Positions 51,323 through 59,466 of a DNA stretch of 64,000 nt are shown here, piece after piece. The DNA lies in assembly GCF_016862095.1 (NCBI RefSeq), contig NZ_BOMH01000001.1, positions 1-64,000 of the forward strand, in the 5' to 3' direction. A program made the translations under genes and the position numbers. Each line of letters starts with the position of its first letter. Within the stretch, counting starts at the first letter, position 1. This stretch comes from Actinoplanes cyaneus (lineage in GTDB: Bacteria; Actinomycetota; Actinomycetes; Mycobacteriales; Micromonosporaceae). Under the pieces are notes generated by a model. It was not told the DNA's origin and made no database searches. It was given only the letters and a program-made list of their open reading frames with translations.

Positions 51323-52362
51323 TGATCTTCTTCCTGAGTCACGCCCACGCGGCGCGTCTGTCCGGCCGGGCCGACCCGTGGGTGCGCAAGTTCTTCGAGG
51401 ATTTGGAGGCGGCGGTGCACCGGCGTGCCGGGGACGGCGGCTTCTACGACGCCCGGCTGCTCCCGGGCACCGACCAGAAGGAGCAGCTGGCCACCGCGAT
51501 CGGGTCGGCGCAGGTGTTCGTGCCGCTCTACTCCCCGCAGTACTTCGGGAACTCGTGGGCCGCCGCCGAGCTCGCCTCGTTCCGCTCCCGCCTGAAGTTC
51601 CTCGGCCCGGCCGAGGCGGCGCGGCACGTGGTGCCGGTGGTGTGGGTGCCGCTGCCGCCGTGGGGGAGCCGCCGGGAGATCGACGACGCGTTCACCGCGG
51701 TCGTCAAGAACGCGGAGTACCGGGCGAACGGCCTGCGGGCGCTGGCGATGCTCGGCGTGTACCGGGAGTCCTACGAGGAGCTGGTCGGCGCGTTCGCGGA
51801 GCGGATCACGGCGGTCGCCCGGGACTACCCGCTGGAGCCGTCACCGGCCGAGCCGCTCACGCCGGAGCCGACCGGCACCGATCGGCCGGTGCTGATCGTG
51901 TCGCTGATCAGCCGGGGCGACCCGCTGCGCTGGCAGTTCCGGGACCACGAGCTGCCGGTCGGCGAGTACGTGACGCAGGTGGCCGCGCGGCTGGGCGTGC
52001 CGGCCGCCGTCGTACCGCCGCGGGAGCTCCTCGATCGGACCCGGAATCGCCCCTGCGTGATGCTGATCGAGGCCGGCGCCGACCCGGACGTGGTGCGTGC
52101 GGCCGTCGGCGGGCTGCCGCGATGGGTGATCGCCCAGGTGGTCGCGAGCGCCTCGGCGGAAACGTCGGACCTCACCGGTATCCTGCGAACCGCCGGGCTG
52201 CCCGCGGTGACCCCGGTGCACACCGTGGCAGAGTTCGAGCGCAACGCCCCGCTGCTGGTCACCGAGGCCCGTAAGCAGTATCTGCGGTACGGCCCGGTGG
52301 TGACCGCGCCCGGCTCGCCCCGGCCGAGTCTGCGCAGGCCCGTCGACGACAAGCGAGGATAG
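51322..52362 (+). CDS. fxsC: TIR-like protein of the FxSxx-COOH system (FxsC type, long)
   Basis: The 346-residue protein has an N-terminal TIR-like domain (MIFFLSHAHAARLSG, PGTDQKEQLATAIGSAQVFV, PLYSPQYFGNSWAAAELASF) and a second alpha/beta domain (~185-330: RPVLIVSLISRGDPLRWQFR, RNRPCVMLIEAGADPDVVRA) ending in a basic tail. The second half looks like a degenerate receiver/Rossmann fold without recognised motif. Two consecutive TIR genes are more than the usual single fxsC. The genes overlap (TGATG) and the next gene begins 7 bp after its stop, so all are one operon. Confidence 0.83.
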   Translation: MIFFLSHAHAARLSGRADPWVRKFFEDLEAAVHRRAGDGGFYDARLLPGTDQKEQLATAIGSAQVFVPLYSPQYFGNSWAAAELASFRSRLKFLGPAEAARHVVPVVWVPLPPWGSRREIDDAFTAVVKNAEYRANGLRALAMLGVYRESYEELVGAFAERITAVARDYPLEPSPAEPLTPEPTGTDRPVLIVSLISRGDPLRWQFRDHELPVGEYVTQVAARLGVPAAVVPPRELLDRTRNRPCVMLIEAGADPDVVRAAVGGLPRWVIAQVVASASAETSDLTGILRTAGLPAVTPVHTVAEFERNAPLLVTEARKQYLRYGPVVTAPGSPRPSLRRPVDDKRG

Positions 52363-52369
52363 GCGAACC

Positions 52370-55300
52370 ATGGTGGAGCGCGAGGGCCAGATCGTCACCT
52401 TCTACTCGTACAAGGGTGGCACCGGGCGGACCATGGCGCTGGCCAACGTCGCCTGGATCCTGGCCGCCAACGGTCACCGGGTGCTGGTCGCCGACTGGGA
52501 TCTGGAGTCGCCCGGCCTGCACCGCTTCTTCGCCCCGTTCCTGACCGCCGAGCAGGAGATGACCACCGGCGGGGTGATCGGCATGATCACCGACTATCAG
52601 TGGGCGACGCTGCCGGTCGAGGAGGGCGGCAACGGCGGCCCGGCCGATCAGCGCCCGGCCGATTGGCACCGCGAATACGCCAGGGTGGAACGGTATGCGT
52701 TCTCGATCAACTGGACGTTCCCCGGCGGCGGCTCGCTCGACCTGCTCCCGGCCGGGCACAGCAGTCTGGAGTACGCGGCCAGCGTCGCCAGCCTGAACTG
52801 GGAGGACTTCTACGACCGGCTGGGCGGCTCGCAGTTCTTCGACGCGATGCGCGAGGACATGAAGGCCAGCTACGACTACACCCTGCTGGACAGCCGCACC
52901 GGGCTCAGCGACGTCGCCGACATCTGCACGATCCACCTGCCGGACACCATCGTCGACTGTTTCACCCTCAGCGAGCAGGGCATCGACGGCGCCGCGACGG
53001 TGGCGCAGCGCATCCGCGGCTACGACGACGAGCGTACCCGCCGGATCCTGCCCGTGCCGATGCGCGTCGACCCGGGCGAGAAGGACAAGGCGGCCGCCGG
53101 GCGCATGCTGGCCCGGCGGCGCTTCCCGCGGCTGCCGGCCGGCATGACCGAGGACGTGCGCCGGGAGTACTGGAACCGCGTAGAGGTTCCCTACGAGACC
53201 TACTACGCGTACGAGGAGACCCTGGCGACCTTCGGCGACGAGCCGGGCAACCCGGCCAGCCTGCTCGCCTCCTACGAGCGGCTGACCGGTTACCTCACCG
53301 ACGCCCGGGTCACCAGCCTGCCGGCGATGGACCCGGTGCTGCGCCGGCAGGTCGAGGCGCGCTTCAAGCGACGGCCCACGCTGCTGGAGGAGACCCTCGT
53401 CCTGCGGTACGCGCCGGAGGACCAGGCGTGGGCCGAGTGGGCGCTCGCGGTCTACTCGGCGGCGCGGCTGCGGGTGCGCGACGGCGGGCGTCCCGGCGAC
53501 ACCCCGGCCGATCCCGGCTCGCGCGACGTGGTGCTCTACTCGGACACCTTCCGGGGCACCGGGAACCGGTCCGCGGTGGCGCTGTGCATCGGCGACGAGA
53601 CGCCCGGGCACGACGACTTCGACGCCTGGGAGTCGGTGCGCTCGCAGAACGCGGAGACGGCGATCGCGCTGGCGTTGCGGCTGGTCGGCGCCGGCGACGG
53701 CGGTTCGGCCGGCTGGCACGCGACCCTGCCCCGTTTCCCCGGCGAGCTGCCGCAGGTGCAGAACGCGCCGGTCAAGAATCCCCGGTTCACCGGCCGGGAC
53801 CAGCAGTTGCGCCGCCTGCGGGAGATGCTGAAACGCCCCGCCGGGACCCCGGTCGCGCTGATCGGCGGCGCCGGCATGGGCAAGTCGCAGCTCGCCATCG
53901 AGTACGCGTACCGGTTCGCCGGCGCCTACGACGTGATCTGGTGGGTGCCGGCCGACCCGCCGCAGTTCGTCGAGACGATCATGTCGGACCTCGGGGCGGA
54001 GCTGAACTATCCGCGCCGGGCCACCCTCGACGACACGGCCGGCGTGGTCGTGCGGCGGCTCAGCCGTGGCGGCGACCGGGAGGGCACCCCGCTGCGCTGG
54101 CTGCTGATCTTCGACAACGCCGACCGGTACGCCGACATCGAGCGGTACCTGCCCCGCGGCAACGGCCACCTGCTGATCACCACCCGCAACGCCGAGTGGG
54201 GTGACGTGGCCAAGGTCCTGCAGGTGGAAGGGTTCACCCGGGCCGAAAGCATCGCGCACCTGCGCTACCGGCTGGAGGACCGGAACCTGACCCGCGCCGA
54301 CGCCGACCGGATCGCCGAGGCCGCCGACGACCTGCCGATCCTCATCGTGCTCGCCGCCGCGTGGCTGCACGACACCGGCCGCTCCGCCGACGAGTACCTG
54401 AGCGGCCTGGAGAACATCGGCGCGGTCCGCACCACCGCGACCGCCGTCTGGGAGGTCATCCTGGAACGGTTGCGGGCCACGTCCAACGGTGCTTACCGGC
54501 TGCTGCAGCTGATGTCGATGCTGCAACCCGACATCTCGCTGAACCTGCTCTACAGCCCCGAGGTGGCCAGGGTCATCGCCCGGTACGACGACGACGTCGC
54601 CCGGCAGCTCGCCGACCGGATGTCCGAGCACGACGTGATCGCCGCGCTGATGCAGCCGATCAACCGGCTGTCACTGGTCAAACTGGACCCGGAGATGAAG
54701 CGGGTCACCGTGCACCGGCTGCTGCAGAGCGCCCTGCGCGACCGGATGAACGCCGAGCGCCGCGACGAGGTCCGGCACGCGGTCCACCTGGTGCTGACCG
54801 GGGCGCGCCCGGCCGGTGAGGTCGAGGACCCGGCGACCTGGGAGGGTTTCCGGCTGCTCTGGGGCCACCTGGACGGCTCCGACCCGGAGAGCTGCGGCAA
54901 CGACGACGTGCGCCAGCTGGTGATCGACCGGATCCGCTACATCTACCTGGCCGGCAGTTTCCGTCAGGGTCTGGAGTACGCGATCCGGGCCGACGAGTGC
55001 TGGACCGCCCGGCTGGAGGCGCTGCCCGACGACGACCCGGACCGGCACCCGCTGCTCGTGCGCCTGCTGCACCTGCGGTTCCACCGCGGGAACCTGCTGC
55101 GGGCGCTCGGCGAGTTCGTGGCCGCGCGCGACCTCGACGAGCAGACCCTGATCGCGCAGGAGCAGCTGATCGGCGAGAGTCACCCGTACACGCTGTTCAC
55201 CGCCGCCAGCTATGGCGGTGACCTGCGCGCGCTCGGCCAGTACCAGGAAGCGCTCGAACGTGACCTGCGCACCTATCGCGCGTCGGCGAGCCGGTTCGGT

Positions 55301-56230
55301 GACGAGCATCGGCGCACCCTGTCGTTCGCCAACAACCTCGGCGCGTCGTACCGGCTCAACGGCGACTTCCGGCGGGCCCTGGAGCTGGACCGGACCACGT
55401 TCGCCCGGATGACGCAGCTGCTCGGCGAGGAGCATCACCGGACGCTGCTGTGCGGCAACAACCTCGGCGGTGACCTGCGCGAGTCCGGCGCCTACCAGGA
55501 ATCGGCCGAGCACCTGCGCACGATCCGGCGCGGTTACGAGAAGCTCTACGGCCAGCACTCCCGCGACGCGCTCGCCGTGCAGGTCAACCTCGCCGTGTCC
55601 CTGCGCGGCGCCGGGCAGACCGGCGAGGCGCGTGACCTGCTCGACGAGGCCTACGACAGGCTGCGGATCAGCCTCGGCGAGGACGCCTTCCCCACCCTGC
55701 TGACCCGGTTGAGCCGCGCCGCGACGATGCTGCTCACCGAGGACTACGCGACCGCCCGGGAGGAGTTCACCGACATCGAGGATCTGCTGGTACGGCGTTT
55801 CTCGGTCGACCATCCCTACGTGCTGCTCTGCCGGCACGACCTGGTCGTCGCGCTCGCCGGGGCCGGTGCCGTGGAGCCTGCCCTGCCCCTCGCGCAGGCG
55901 GGCGCGGACGCGCTGCGCGACACGCTCGGCGCGGCGCACCCGAACACGATGGCGGCCGAGAACAACCTCGCGCTGCTGCTGATCGAGAACGGTCAGGGCG
56001 ACGCCGGGCGGGAGCTGCTGGCCGAGGTGGTGGAACGGCTGGCGGTGGCTCTCGGCGACGATCACCCGGACACGTACGTCAGCTGGGGCAACCTGGCCAT
56101 CGCCGAGAAGGGTGACCCGGTCCGGGTCGCGGGCCGTCTCGCCGAGCGGGTCGGCCCCGGCCACCCGTCGGTGCGGGCGTTGCAGCGCCGTCGCCGCGTC
56201 TACCGGATCCTCGACCCGCACACGTACTGA
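52370..56230 (+). CDS. fxsT: FxSxx-COOH system ATPase with TPR repeats (FxsT)
   Basis: The 1286-residue cytoplasmic protein has three parts. N-terminal ParA/MinD-like ATPase (~8-330) with deviant Walker A YSYKGGTGRTMALANVAWIL (K15GGTGRT) and VLVADWDLESPG. A central NB-ARC/STAND NTPase (~475-800) with Walker A GGAGMGKS (499-506) and LLIFDNADR (Walker B). A C-terminal TPR array (~870-1270) with repeated NNLG, LGEEH and ARDLL boxes. STAND/TPR proteins oligomerise on binding a ligand; here a matured FxsA peptide is a natural candidate, with the two TIR proteins as effectors. This is inference. The 3' end is tandemly copied beyond the stop. Confidence 0.93.
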   Translation: MVEREGQIVTFYSYKGGTGRTMALANVAWILAANGHRVLVADWDLESPGLHRFFAPFLTAEQEMTTGGVIGMITDYQWATLPVEEGGNGGPADQRPADWHREYARVERYAFSINWTFPGGGSLDLLPAGHSSLEYAASVASLNWEDFYDRLGGSQFFDAMREDMKASYDYTLLDSRTGLSDVADICTIHLPDTIVDCFTLSEQGIDGAATVAQRIRGYDDERTRRILPVPMRVDPGEKDKAAAGRMLARRRFPRLPAGMTEDVRREYWNRVEVPYETYYAYEETLATFGDEPGNPASLLASYERLTGYLTDARVTSLPAMDPVLRRQVEARFKRRPTLLEETLVLRYAPEDQAWAEWALAVYSAARLRVRDGGRPGDTPADPGSRDVVLYSDTFRGTGNRSAVALCIGDETPGHDDFDAWESVRSQNAETAIALALRLVGAGDGGSAGWHATLPRFPGELPQVQNAPVKNPRFTGRDQQLRRLREMLKRPAGTPVALIGGAGMGKSQLAIEYAYRFAGAYDVIWWVPADPPQFVETIMSDLGAELNYPRRATLDDTAGVVVRRLSRGGDREGTPLRWLLIFDNADRYADIERYLPRGNGHLLITTRNAEWGDVAKVLQVEGFTRAESIAHLRYRLEDRNLTRADADRIAEAADDLPILIVLAAAWLHDTGRSADEYLSGLENIGAVRTTATAVWEVILERLRATSNGAYRLLQLMSMLQPDISLNLLYSPEVARVIARYDDDVARQLADRMSEHDVIAALMQPINRLSLVKLDPEMKRVTVHRLLQSALRDRMNAERRDEVRHAVHLVLTGARPAGEVEDPATWEGFRLLWGHLDGSDPESCGNDDVRQLVIDRIRYIYLAGSFRQGLEYAIRADECWTARLEALPDDDPDRHPLLVRLLHLRFHRGNLLRALGEFVAARDLDEQTLIAQEQLIGESHPYTLFTAASYGGDLRALGQYQEALERDLRTYRASASRFGDEHRRTLSFANNLGASYRLNGDFRRALELDRTTFARMTQLLGEEHHRTLLCGNNLGGDLRESGAYQESAEHLRTIRRGYEKLYGQHSRDALAVQVNLAVSLRGAGQTGEARDLLDEAYDRLRISLGEDAFPTLLTRLSRAATMLLTEDYATAREEFTDIEDLLVRRFSVDHPYVLLCRHDLVVALAGAGAVEPALPLAQAGADALRDTLGAAHPNTMAAENNLALLLIENGQGDAGRELLAEVVERLAVALGDDHPDTYVSWGNLAIAEKGDPVRVAGRLAERVGPGHPSVRALQRRRRVYRILDPHTY

Positions 56231-56351
56231 CGCGCTCCCCTCGCGCAGCGTTCCTGCTCGGAGCGGCTCACCCCGGCCCGCACACGTACTCACGCTCCCC
56301 TCGGGCAGCCGCTCCTGCTCGGGGCGGCTCACCCCGACCCGCACACGTACT
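56215..56351 (+). repeat. Tandem ~62-bp repeats starting with the fxsT stop region
   Basis: CCCGCACACGTACT recurs at 56215, 56277 and 56338 (periods 62 and 61 bp), with a conserved GCTCCCCTCG(C/G)GCAG ... GGCTCACCCCG body. The first copy contains the last four fxsT codons and its TGA; in later copies TGA has become TCA. The third copy is truncated at the next gene's leader. Confidence 0.9.
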
Positions 56352-56373
56352 CACGCTCCCCTATGGTGAGTGA

Positions 56374-56808
56374 ATGGAATCGGTCAAGAAGTTCCAGGTC
56401 ACGTTCGACTGCAAGGACCCGGAGCGGGTCGCCCGTTTCTGGTGCGAGGTGCTCGGCTACGAGGTGCCACAGCCCCCGAGCGGCTTCGCGACCTGGGCCG
56501 ACTACGAGGCCACCCGGCCGGCCGAGCGCCGCGGCGAGTGGTTCGCGGCCACGGACCCGACCGGGGTCGGGCCGCGACTGTTCTTCCAGCGGGTGCCCGA
56601 GGGCAAGGTCGTCAAGAACCGGGTGCACCTCGACGTGCGGGTCGGCACCGGCCTGGTCGGCGCCGAGCGCTTGGCCGCGCTGCGGGCCGAGGCGGCACGG
56701 CTGGTCGCGCTCGGCGCGGTGGTGGTGCAGGAGCTGATCGCGGACGGGGAGAACGAGTCGTGCATCCCGATGCTCGACGTCGAGGGCAACGAGTTCTGCG
56801 TCGACTGA
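56374..56808 (+). CDS. VOC (glyoxalase/bleomycin-resistance fold) family protein
   Basis: The 144-residue protein has the paired beta-alpha-beta-beta-beta motifs of the VOC superfamily: VKKFQVTFDCKDPERVARFW at the N-terminus, RLFFQRVPEGKVVKNRVHLD in the middle, and LDVEGNEFCVD at the end. The FW-CEVLGYE segment and terminal EFCV match the Glyoxalase_6 subgroup. Metal-binding side chains His (VHLD) and Glu (NEFC) are in place, but the substrate is not known. It follows the fxsT tandem repeats. Confidence 0.88.
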   Translation: MESVKKFQVTFDCKDPERVARFWCEVLGYEVPQPPSGFATWADYEATRPAERRGEWFAATDPTGVGPRLFFQRVPEGKVVKNRVHLDVRVGTGLVGAERLAALRAEAARLVALGAVVVQELIADGENESCIPMLDVEGNEFCVD

Positions 56809-57008
56809 CCCGTCACCCCGCCCCGTCTCGCCGCTCCGCTCGCGCGATGTCGATCACGCCACCCCGTGGCGCCCGGCCCGCCACGGGGTCCGTGTCGCCG
56901 GTCACCTCGTACGGGCTGAGGGTCGCTCATCCCCGCCTGTCCTGTTTCGGTTCGCCGATCCCCGGGCAAGGCAAGTGTTCACCTGAGACGACAACGAGGA
57001 GGCACACC

Positions 57009-57368
57009 ATGAAGCTCGTCAAGATCGCCGCGGGGTTCGCCGTCGGTTACGTGCTGGGCAGCCGCGCCGGCCGCGACGCGTACGAGAAGATCGCCACGAA
57101 CGCCCGGCAGCTGCGCGAGCATCCGACCGTGCGCCAGGCGCAGGACAAGGCCACCGCGCTGCTGTCCACCGGCACCGACGCCGCCACCGCCAAGCTGCAC
57201 CAGGTCGCCGCCGACACCCGCCCCACGCCGAGCGCCGGCCCCACCACCGGCAGCGGCTCCACGGCTGACGCGCGGCCCGCGCGTGACACCGTGACCCCGG
57301 CGGTCGTGCGCCCCACCCCGAAGCCGGTCACCCCGGTGCAGCCGGCCGTCGGCAGCCCGCTGAGCTGA
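57009..57368 (+). CDS. YtxH-like small protein
   Basis: ATG 57009 has GAGGAGG upstream. The 119-residue protein begins with a short hydrophobic/glycine segment (MKLVKIAAGFAVGYVLGSRA) followed by GRDAYEKIATNARQLREHPT, the typical YtxH/actinobacterial small stress protein start, and ends in a disordered Pro/Thr/Val tail with TPKPVTPVQP. The N-terminus probably associates with the membrane. Function unknown. A strong terminator follows. Confidence 0.75.
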   Translation: MKLVKIAAGFAVGYVLGSRAGRDAYEKIATNARQLREHPTVRQAQDKATALLSTGTDAATAKLHQVAADTRPTPSAGPTTGSGSTADARPARDTVTPAVVRPTPKPVTPVQPAVGSPLS

Positions 57369-57385
57369 CAGTTCCCCGCAGACGA

Positions 57386-57421
57386 CGAGGCGGGCCGTGG
57401 CACACGCCGCGGCCCGCCTCG
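57386..57421 (+). terminator. Terminator of the YtxH-like gene
   Basis: Perfect 12-bp stem (CGAGGCGGGCCG / CGGCCCGCCTCG) with a 12-nt loop, beginning 17 bp past the stop. Confidence 0.85.
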
Positions 57422-57462
57422 CCATGCGCCGGCTGACCGACCCCAGTCCTCCCAGCCCCGAG

Positions 57463-57604
57463 CCCACGCCGGCCCTGCTCCCACGCCCGGCCGCAGCGCG
57501 GCTCCCGCTTCCCGAGCTGGCTCCCATGGGCGTTATCAACCGCGGATAACGCCCATGGTGACCAGCCGACAACCCGCGCCGGCCCTGCTCCCGCGCCCGG
57601 CCGC
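57463..57604. repeat. Palindrome flanked by 32-bp direct repeats
   Basis: A 14-bp inverted repeat (CCATGGGCGTTATC 57524-57537 / GATAACGCCCATGG 57545-57558, 7-nt loop) is bounded by GCTGG (57516-57520) and CCAGC (57561-57565). Outside it, near-identical 32-bp sequences (57463-57494 and 57573-57604, 30/32 identical) lie in direct orientation. It sits between two convergent genes; the outer GCTGG/CCAGC ends match those of the palindrome at 46693-46743. Confidence 0.85.
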
Positions 57605-57619
57605 CAGGGTCGGGCGACT

Positions 57620-58186
57620 CTAGGCGTCGAGCGTCGCCCGTAGCGTGGCGAACGTGGTCCCGATGATGTCGTCGAGCGTCCGGCCGTCGTCGGTCTCGAG
57701 CCACGCGGTGACCGACACGTACATCAGGGTCACCGCTGTCTCGGCGAGCAGGGCCGCTCGGGTCGGATCGAGGCCGCGGGCGTGGAAGCCGTCGCGGATC
57801 GCGGCGGCCAGCGCGGCCCGCTTCTGCAGCTCACGCTCACGCAGGCCGGCATCGCTCGCGACGATGCTGCGCCACTGCCGGACAGTGTCCTTGCGACCTT
57901 CGAACCGGGCGCCGGCGACAGCACGCAGACCGTCCAGAACGATGGCCGTCGGGCCGGCGCCGGGGGCCGCCTCGGCGACGAGCCGCTCGGCGTACGCGGG
58001 AAGCTCCTCCTGATCGGCGAAGAGCACCTCCCGCTTGTCGGCGAAGTGCCGGAAGAACGTGCGCGTCGTCAGGCCGGCCCGGGCGGTGATCGCCGGCACC
58101 GTGGTCGCCGCGAAGCCCTGCTCGGCGAAGAGTTCGAGGGCTGCCTGCTGCAGCCGCTCGCGCGCGTCGGGTTGCCATCGAGCCAT
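57620..58186 (-). CDS. TetR-family regulator
   Basis: The 188-residue protein has a standard N-terminal HTH (ARERLQQAALELFAEQGFAA, TVPAITARAGLTTRTFFRHF, KREVLFADQEEL) and a helical ligand-binding domain. It is divergent from an NAD(P)-binding oxidoreductase gene, and the 102-bp region between them carries two matching operator-like palindromes (58203-58223, 58233-58253). It therefore very likely represses itself and the divergent gene. Confidence 0.92.
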   Translation of the reverse strand: MARWQPDARERLQQAALELFAEQGFAATTVPAITARAGLTTRTFFRHFADKREVLFADQEELPAYAERLVAEAAPGAGPTAIVLDGLRAVAGARFEGRKDTVRQWRSIVASDAGLRERELQKRAALAAAIRDGFHARGLDPTRAALLAETAVTLMYVSVTAWLETDDGRTLDDIIGTTFATLRATLDA

Positions 58187-58202
58187 ACCGGAATCCTACG
58201 CA

Positions 58203-58223
58203 TGATGACACGGCGTGCCATCA
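58203..58223. promoter_or_regulatory. TetR operator copy 1
   Basis: TGATGACACG-G-CGTGCCATCA: inverted halves complementary at 9 of 10 positions. Its start is exactly 30 bp from copy 2 (58233). Confidence 0.78.
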
Positions 58224-58232
58224 GCCGTATGG

Positions 58233-58253
58233 TGATGACACGGCGTGTCGTCA
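58233..58253. promoter_or_regulatory. TetR operator copy 2
   Basis: TGATGACACG-G-CGTGTCGTCA: inverted halves complementary at 9 of 10 positions. The left half-site is identical to that of copy 1. A 30-bp pitch puts both sites on the same DNA face, 36 bp before the divergent oxidoreductase start. Confidence 0.78.
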
Positions 58254-58288
58254 CAGGGATGCTCGCCGCACCAGGGCGGAGCTGTGCC

Positions 58289-59389
58289 ATGACAGATGTG
58301 TGGATCCTCGGCGGGACCGGCCGCAGCGCGCGGGCGATCACCGCCGAACTGCAGAACCGGGGCATCCGGCCGGTACTGGTCGGACGCGACGCCGCACGGC
58401 TCGCCGCCGCGGCGAACGGCTTGCCGACGCTGGTGGCCCGATCGGTCGGCGAGACGGCGGACGCCATCCGGCGGGACCGGCCCGCCGTGGTCGTGAACAC
58501 GATCGGGCCGTTCACGACCACCGCCGCGCCCCTGCTGGACGCGTGCCTGCCGTCCAGCGACTATCTCGACCTGGCCAACGACCTCGCCGCGGTGTCGGCG
58601 ACCCTGCGCCGCGGCGACGACTTCGCGGCCGCCGGGCGCACCGCCGTCACCGGCGCCGGGTTCGGCGTGACGGCCACCGAGAGCGTGGTGGTGAAGCTGT
58701 GCCAGGGGCGGCCGGTCCCGCGCCGGGTGCGCGTCGACATGGTGCCCTCGATGGCCGTCGAGGCCGGCGTCGTCGGAGACGCGCTCGCGGGCACCATCGT
58801 GGAGGGTCTGCCGGGAGTCGAGGGCGGCGGCCGATTCCAGGGCCGGCGGTACCGGAACGGCCGGCTCGTCGCCGGCAAGCTCGCCGGCGAACCGATCCGG
58901 CTCGTCCTGCCCGACGGTTCGGCAGTCGTCACGGCCAGCATGCCACTCGGCGAGCTGATGGCCGCCCAGCGGGCCAGCGGCGCCGCGGACGTGGTCTCGG
59001 CGTCCAGCGAAGCGCCGTCGTCACCGGTCGCCCGCGCGATCCTGCCCGCGGCGACCGCCCTGCTGACCATCGGGGCGGTCCGCGCCCTGGCACGCCGGCG
59101 GCTGGCCAAGGTGCGGTTCAAGGCGGCGCCCCCGCCACGCGACCACTCGTGGGGCCACGCCGTCGTCGACTGGGCGGACGGCACCACCCGCGAGGGCTGG
59201 CTGCGCGTCGGGGAGGCCCAGGCCTGGACGGGCACGGTGCCCGCCGAAGTGGTCCGCCGGCTGCTCGACGGAGAGGGCAAACCCGGCGCTCACACCCCGG
59301 CCGCGCTCTTCGGCCCCGCCCTGGCCGAGTCCTGCGGCGGCGAGTACCTGATCGTCGGCGACGACGTGGCAGCCCGCCCACGATCGTGA
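58289..59389 (+). CDS. Saccharopine-dehydrogenase-like NAD(P)-binding protein
   Basis: ATG 58289 starts a 366-residue protein; the frame extends upstream through the operators and is not used there. The Rossmann fold is clear: VWILGGTGRSARAITAELQN (GxGGxG-type), PVLVGRDAARLAAAANGLP, VVNTIGPFTTTAAPLLDACL. The rest is the saccharopine-dehydrogenase-like/trans-acting enoyl reductase fold. Substrate unknown. Single target of the divergent TetR as far as visible. Confidence 0.88.
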   Translation: MTDVWILGGTGRSARAITAELQNRGIRPVLVGRDAARLAAAANGLPTLVARSVGETADAIRRDRPAVVVNTIGPFTTTAAPLLDACLPSSDYLDLANDLAAVSATLRRGDDFAAAGRTAVTGAGFGVTATESVVVKLCQGRPVPRRVRVDMVPSMAVEAGVVGDALAGTIVEGLPGVEGGGRFQGRRYRNGRLVAGKLAGEPIRLVLPDGSAVVTASMPLGELMAAQRASGAADVVSASSEAPSSPVARAILPAATALLTIGAVRALARRRLAKVRFKAAPPPRDHSWGHAVVDWADGTTREGWLRVGEAQAWTGTVPAEVVRRLLDGEGKPGAHTPAALFGPALAESCGGEYLIVGDDVAARPRS

Positions 59390-59412
59390 TCGGTCGCGCC
59401 GTGCGCGGGCCG

Positions 59413-59466
59413 GCGTCAGGAGCGAGCCACGTGGGCGCGGGGCAACCCCGCGTCAGGAGCGGGCCA
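59413..59466. repeat. Duplicate of the alpha/beta-hydrolase 3' end with hairpin between copies
   Basis: GCGTCAGGAGCGGGCCA (59450-59466, containing the hydrolase stop codon on the minus strand) recurs as GCGTCAGGAGCGAGCCA at 59413-59429, 16/17 identical, 37 bp apart. Between them CGCGGGG-CAA-CCCCGCG (59436-59452) forms a 7-bp hairpin that can end both convergent genes. Confidence 0.8.

Noticed and set aside
52259..54631. 790-codon minus-strand frame opposite fxsT
   Set aside because: Shadow of the fxsT frame; fxsT has clear Walker motifs and TPRs, and the antisense frame has none.
56215..56351. 62-bp repeats after fxsT as a CRISPR array
   Set aside because: Units are contiguous with no unique spacers, and the first contains fxsT codons; it is a tandem duplication.
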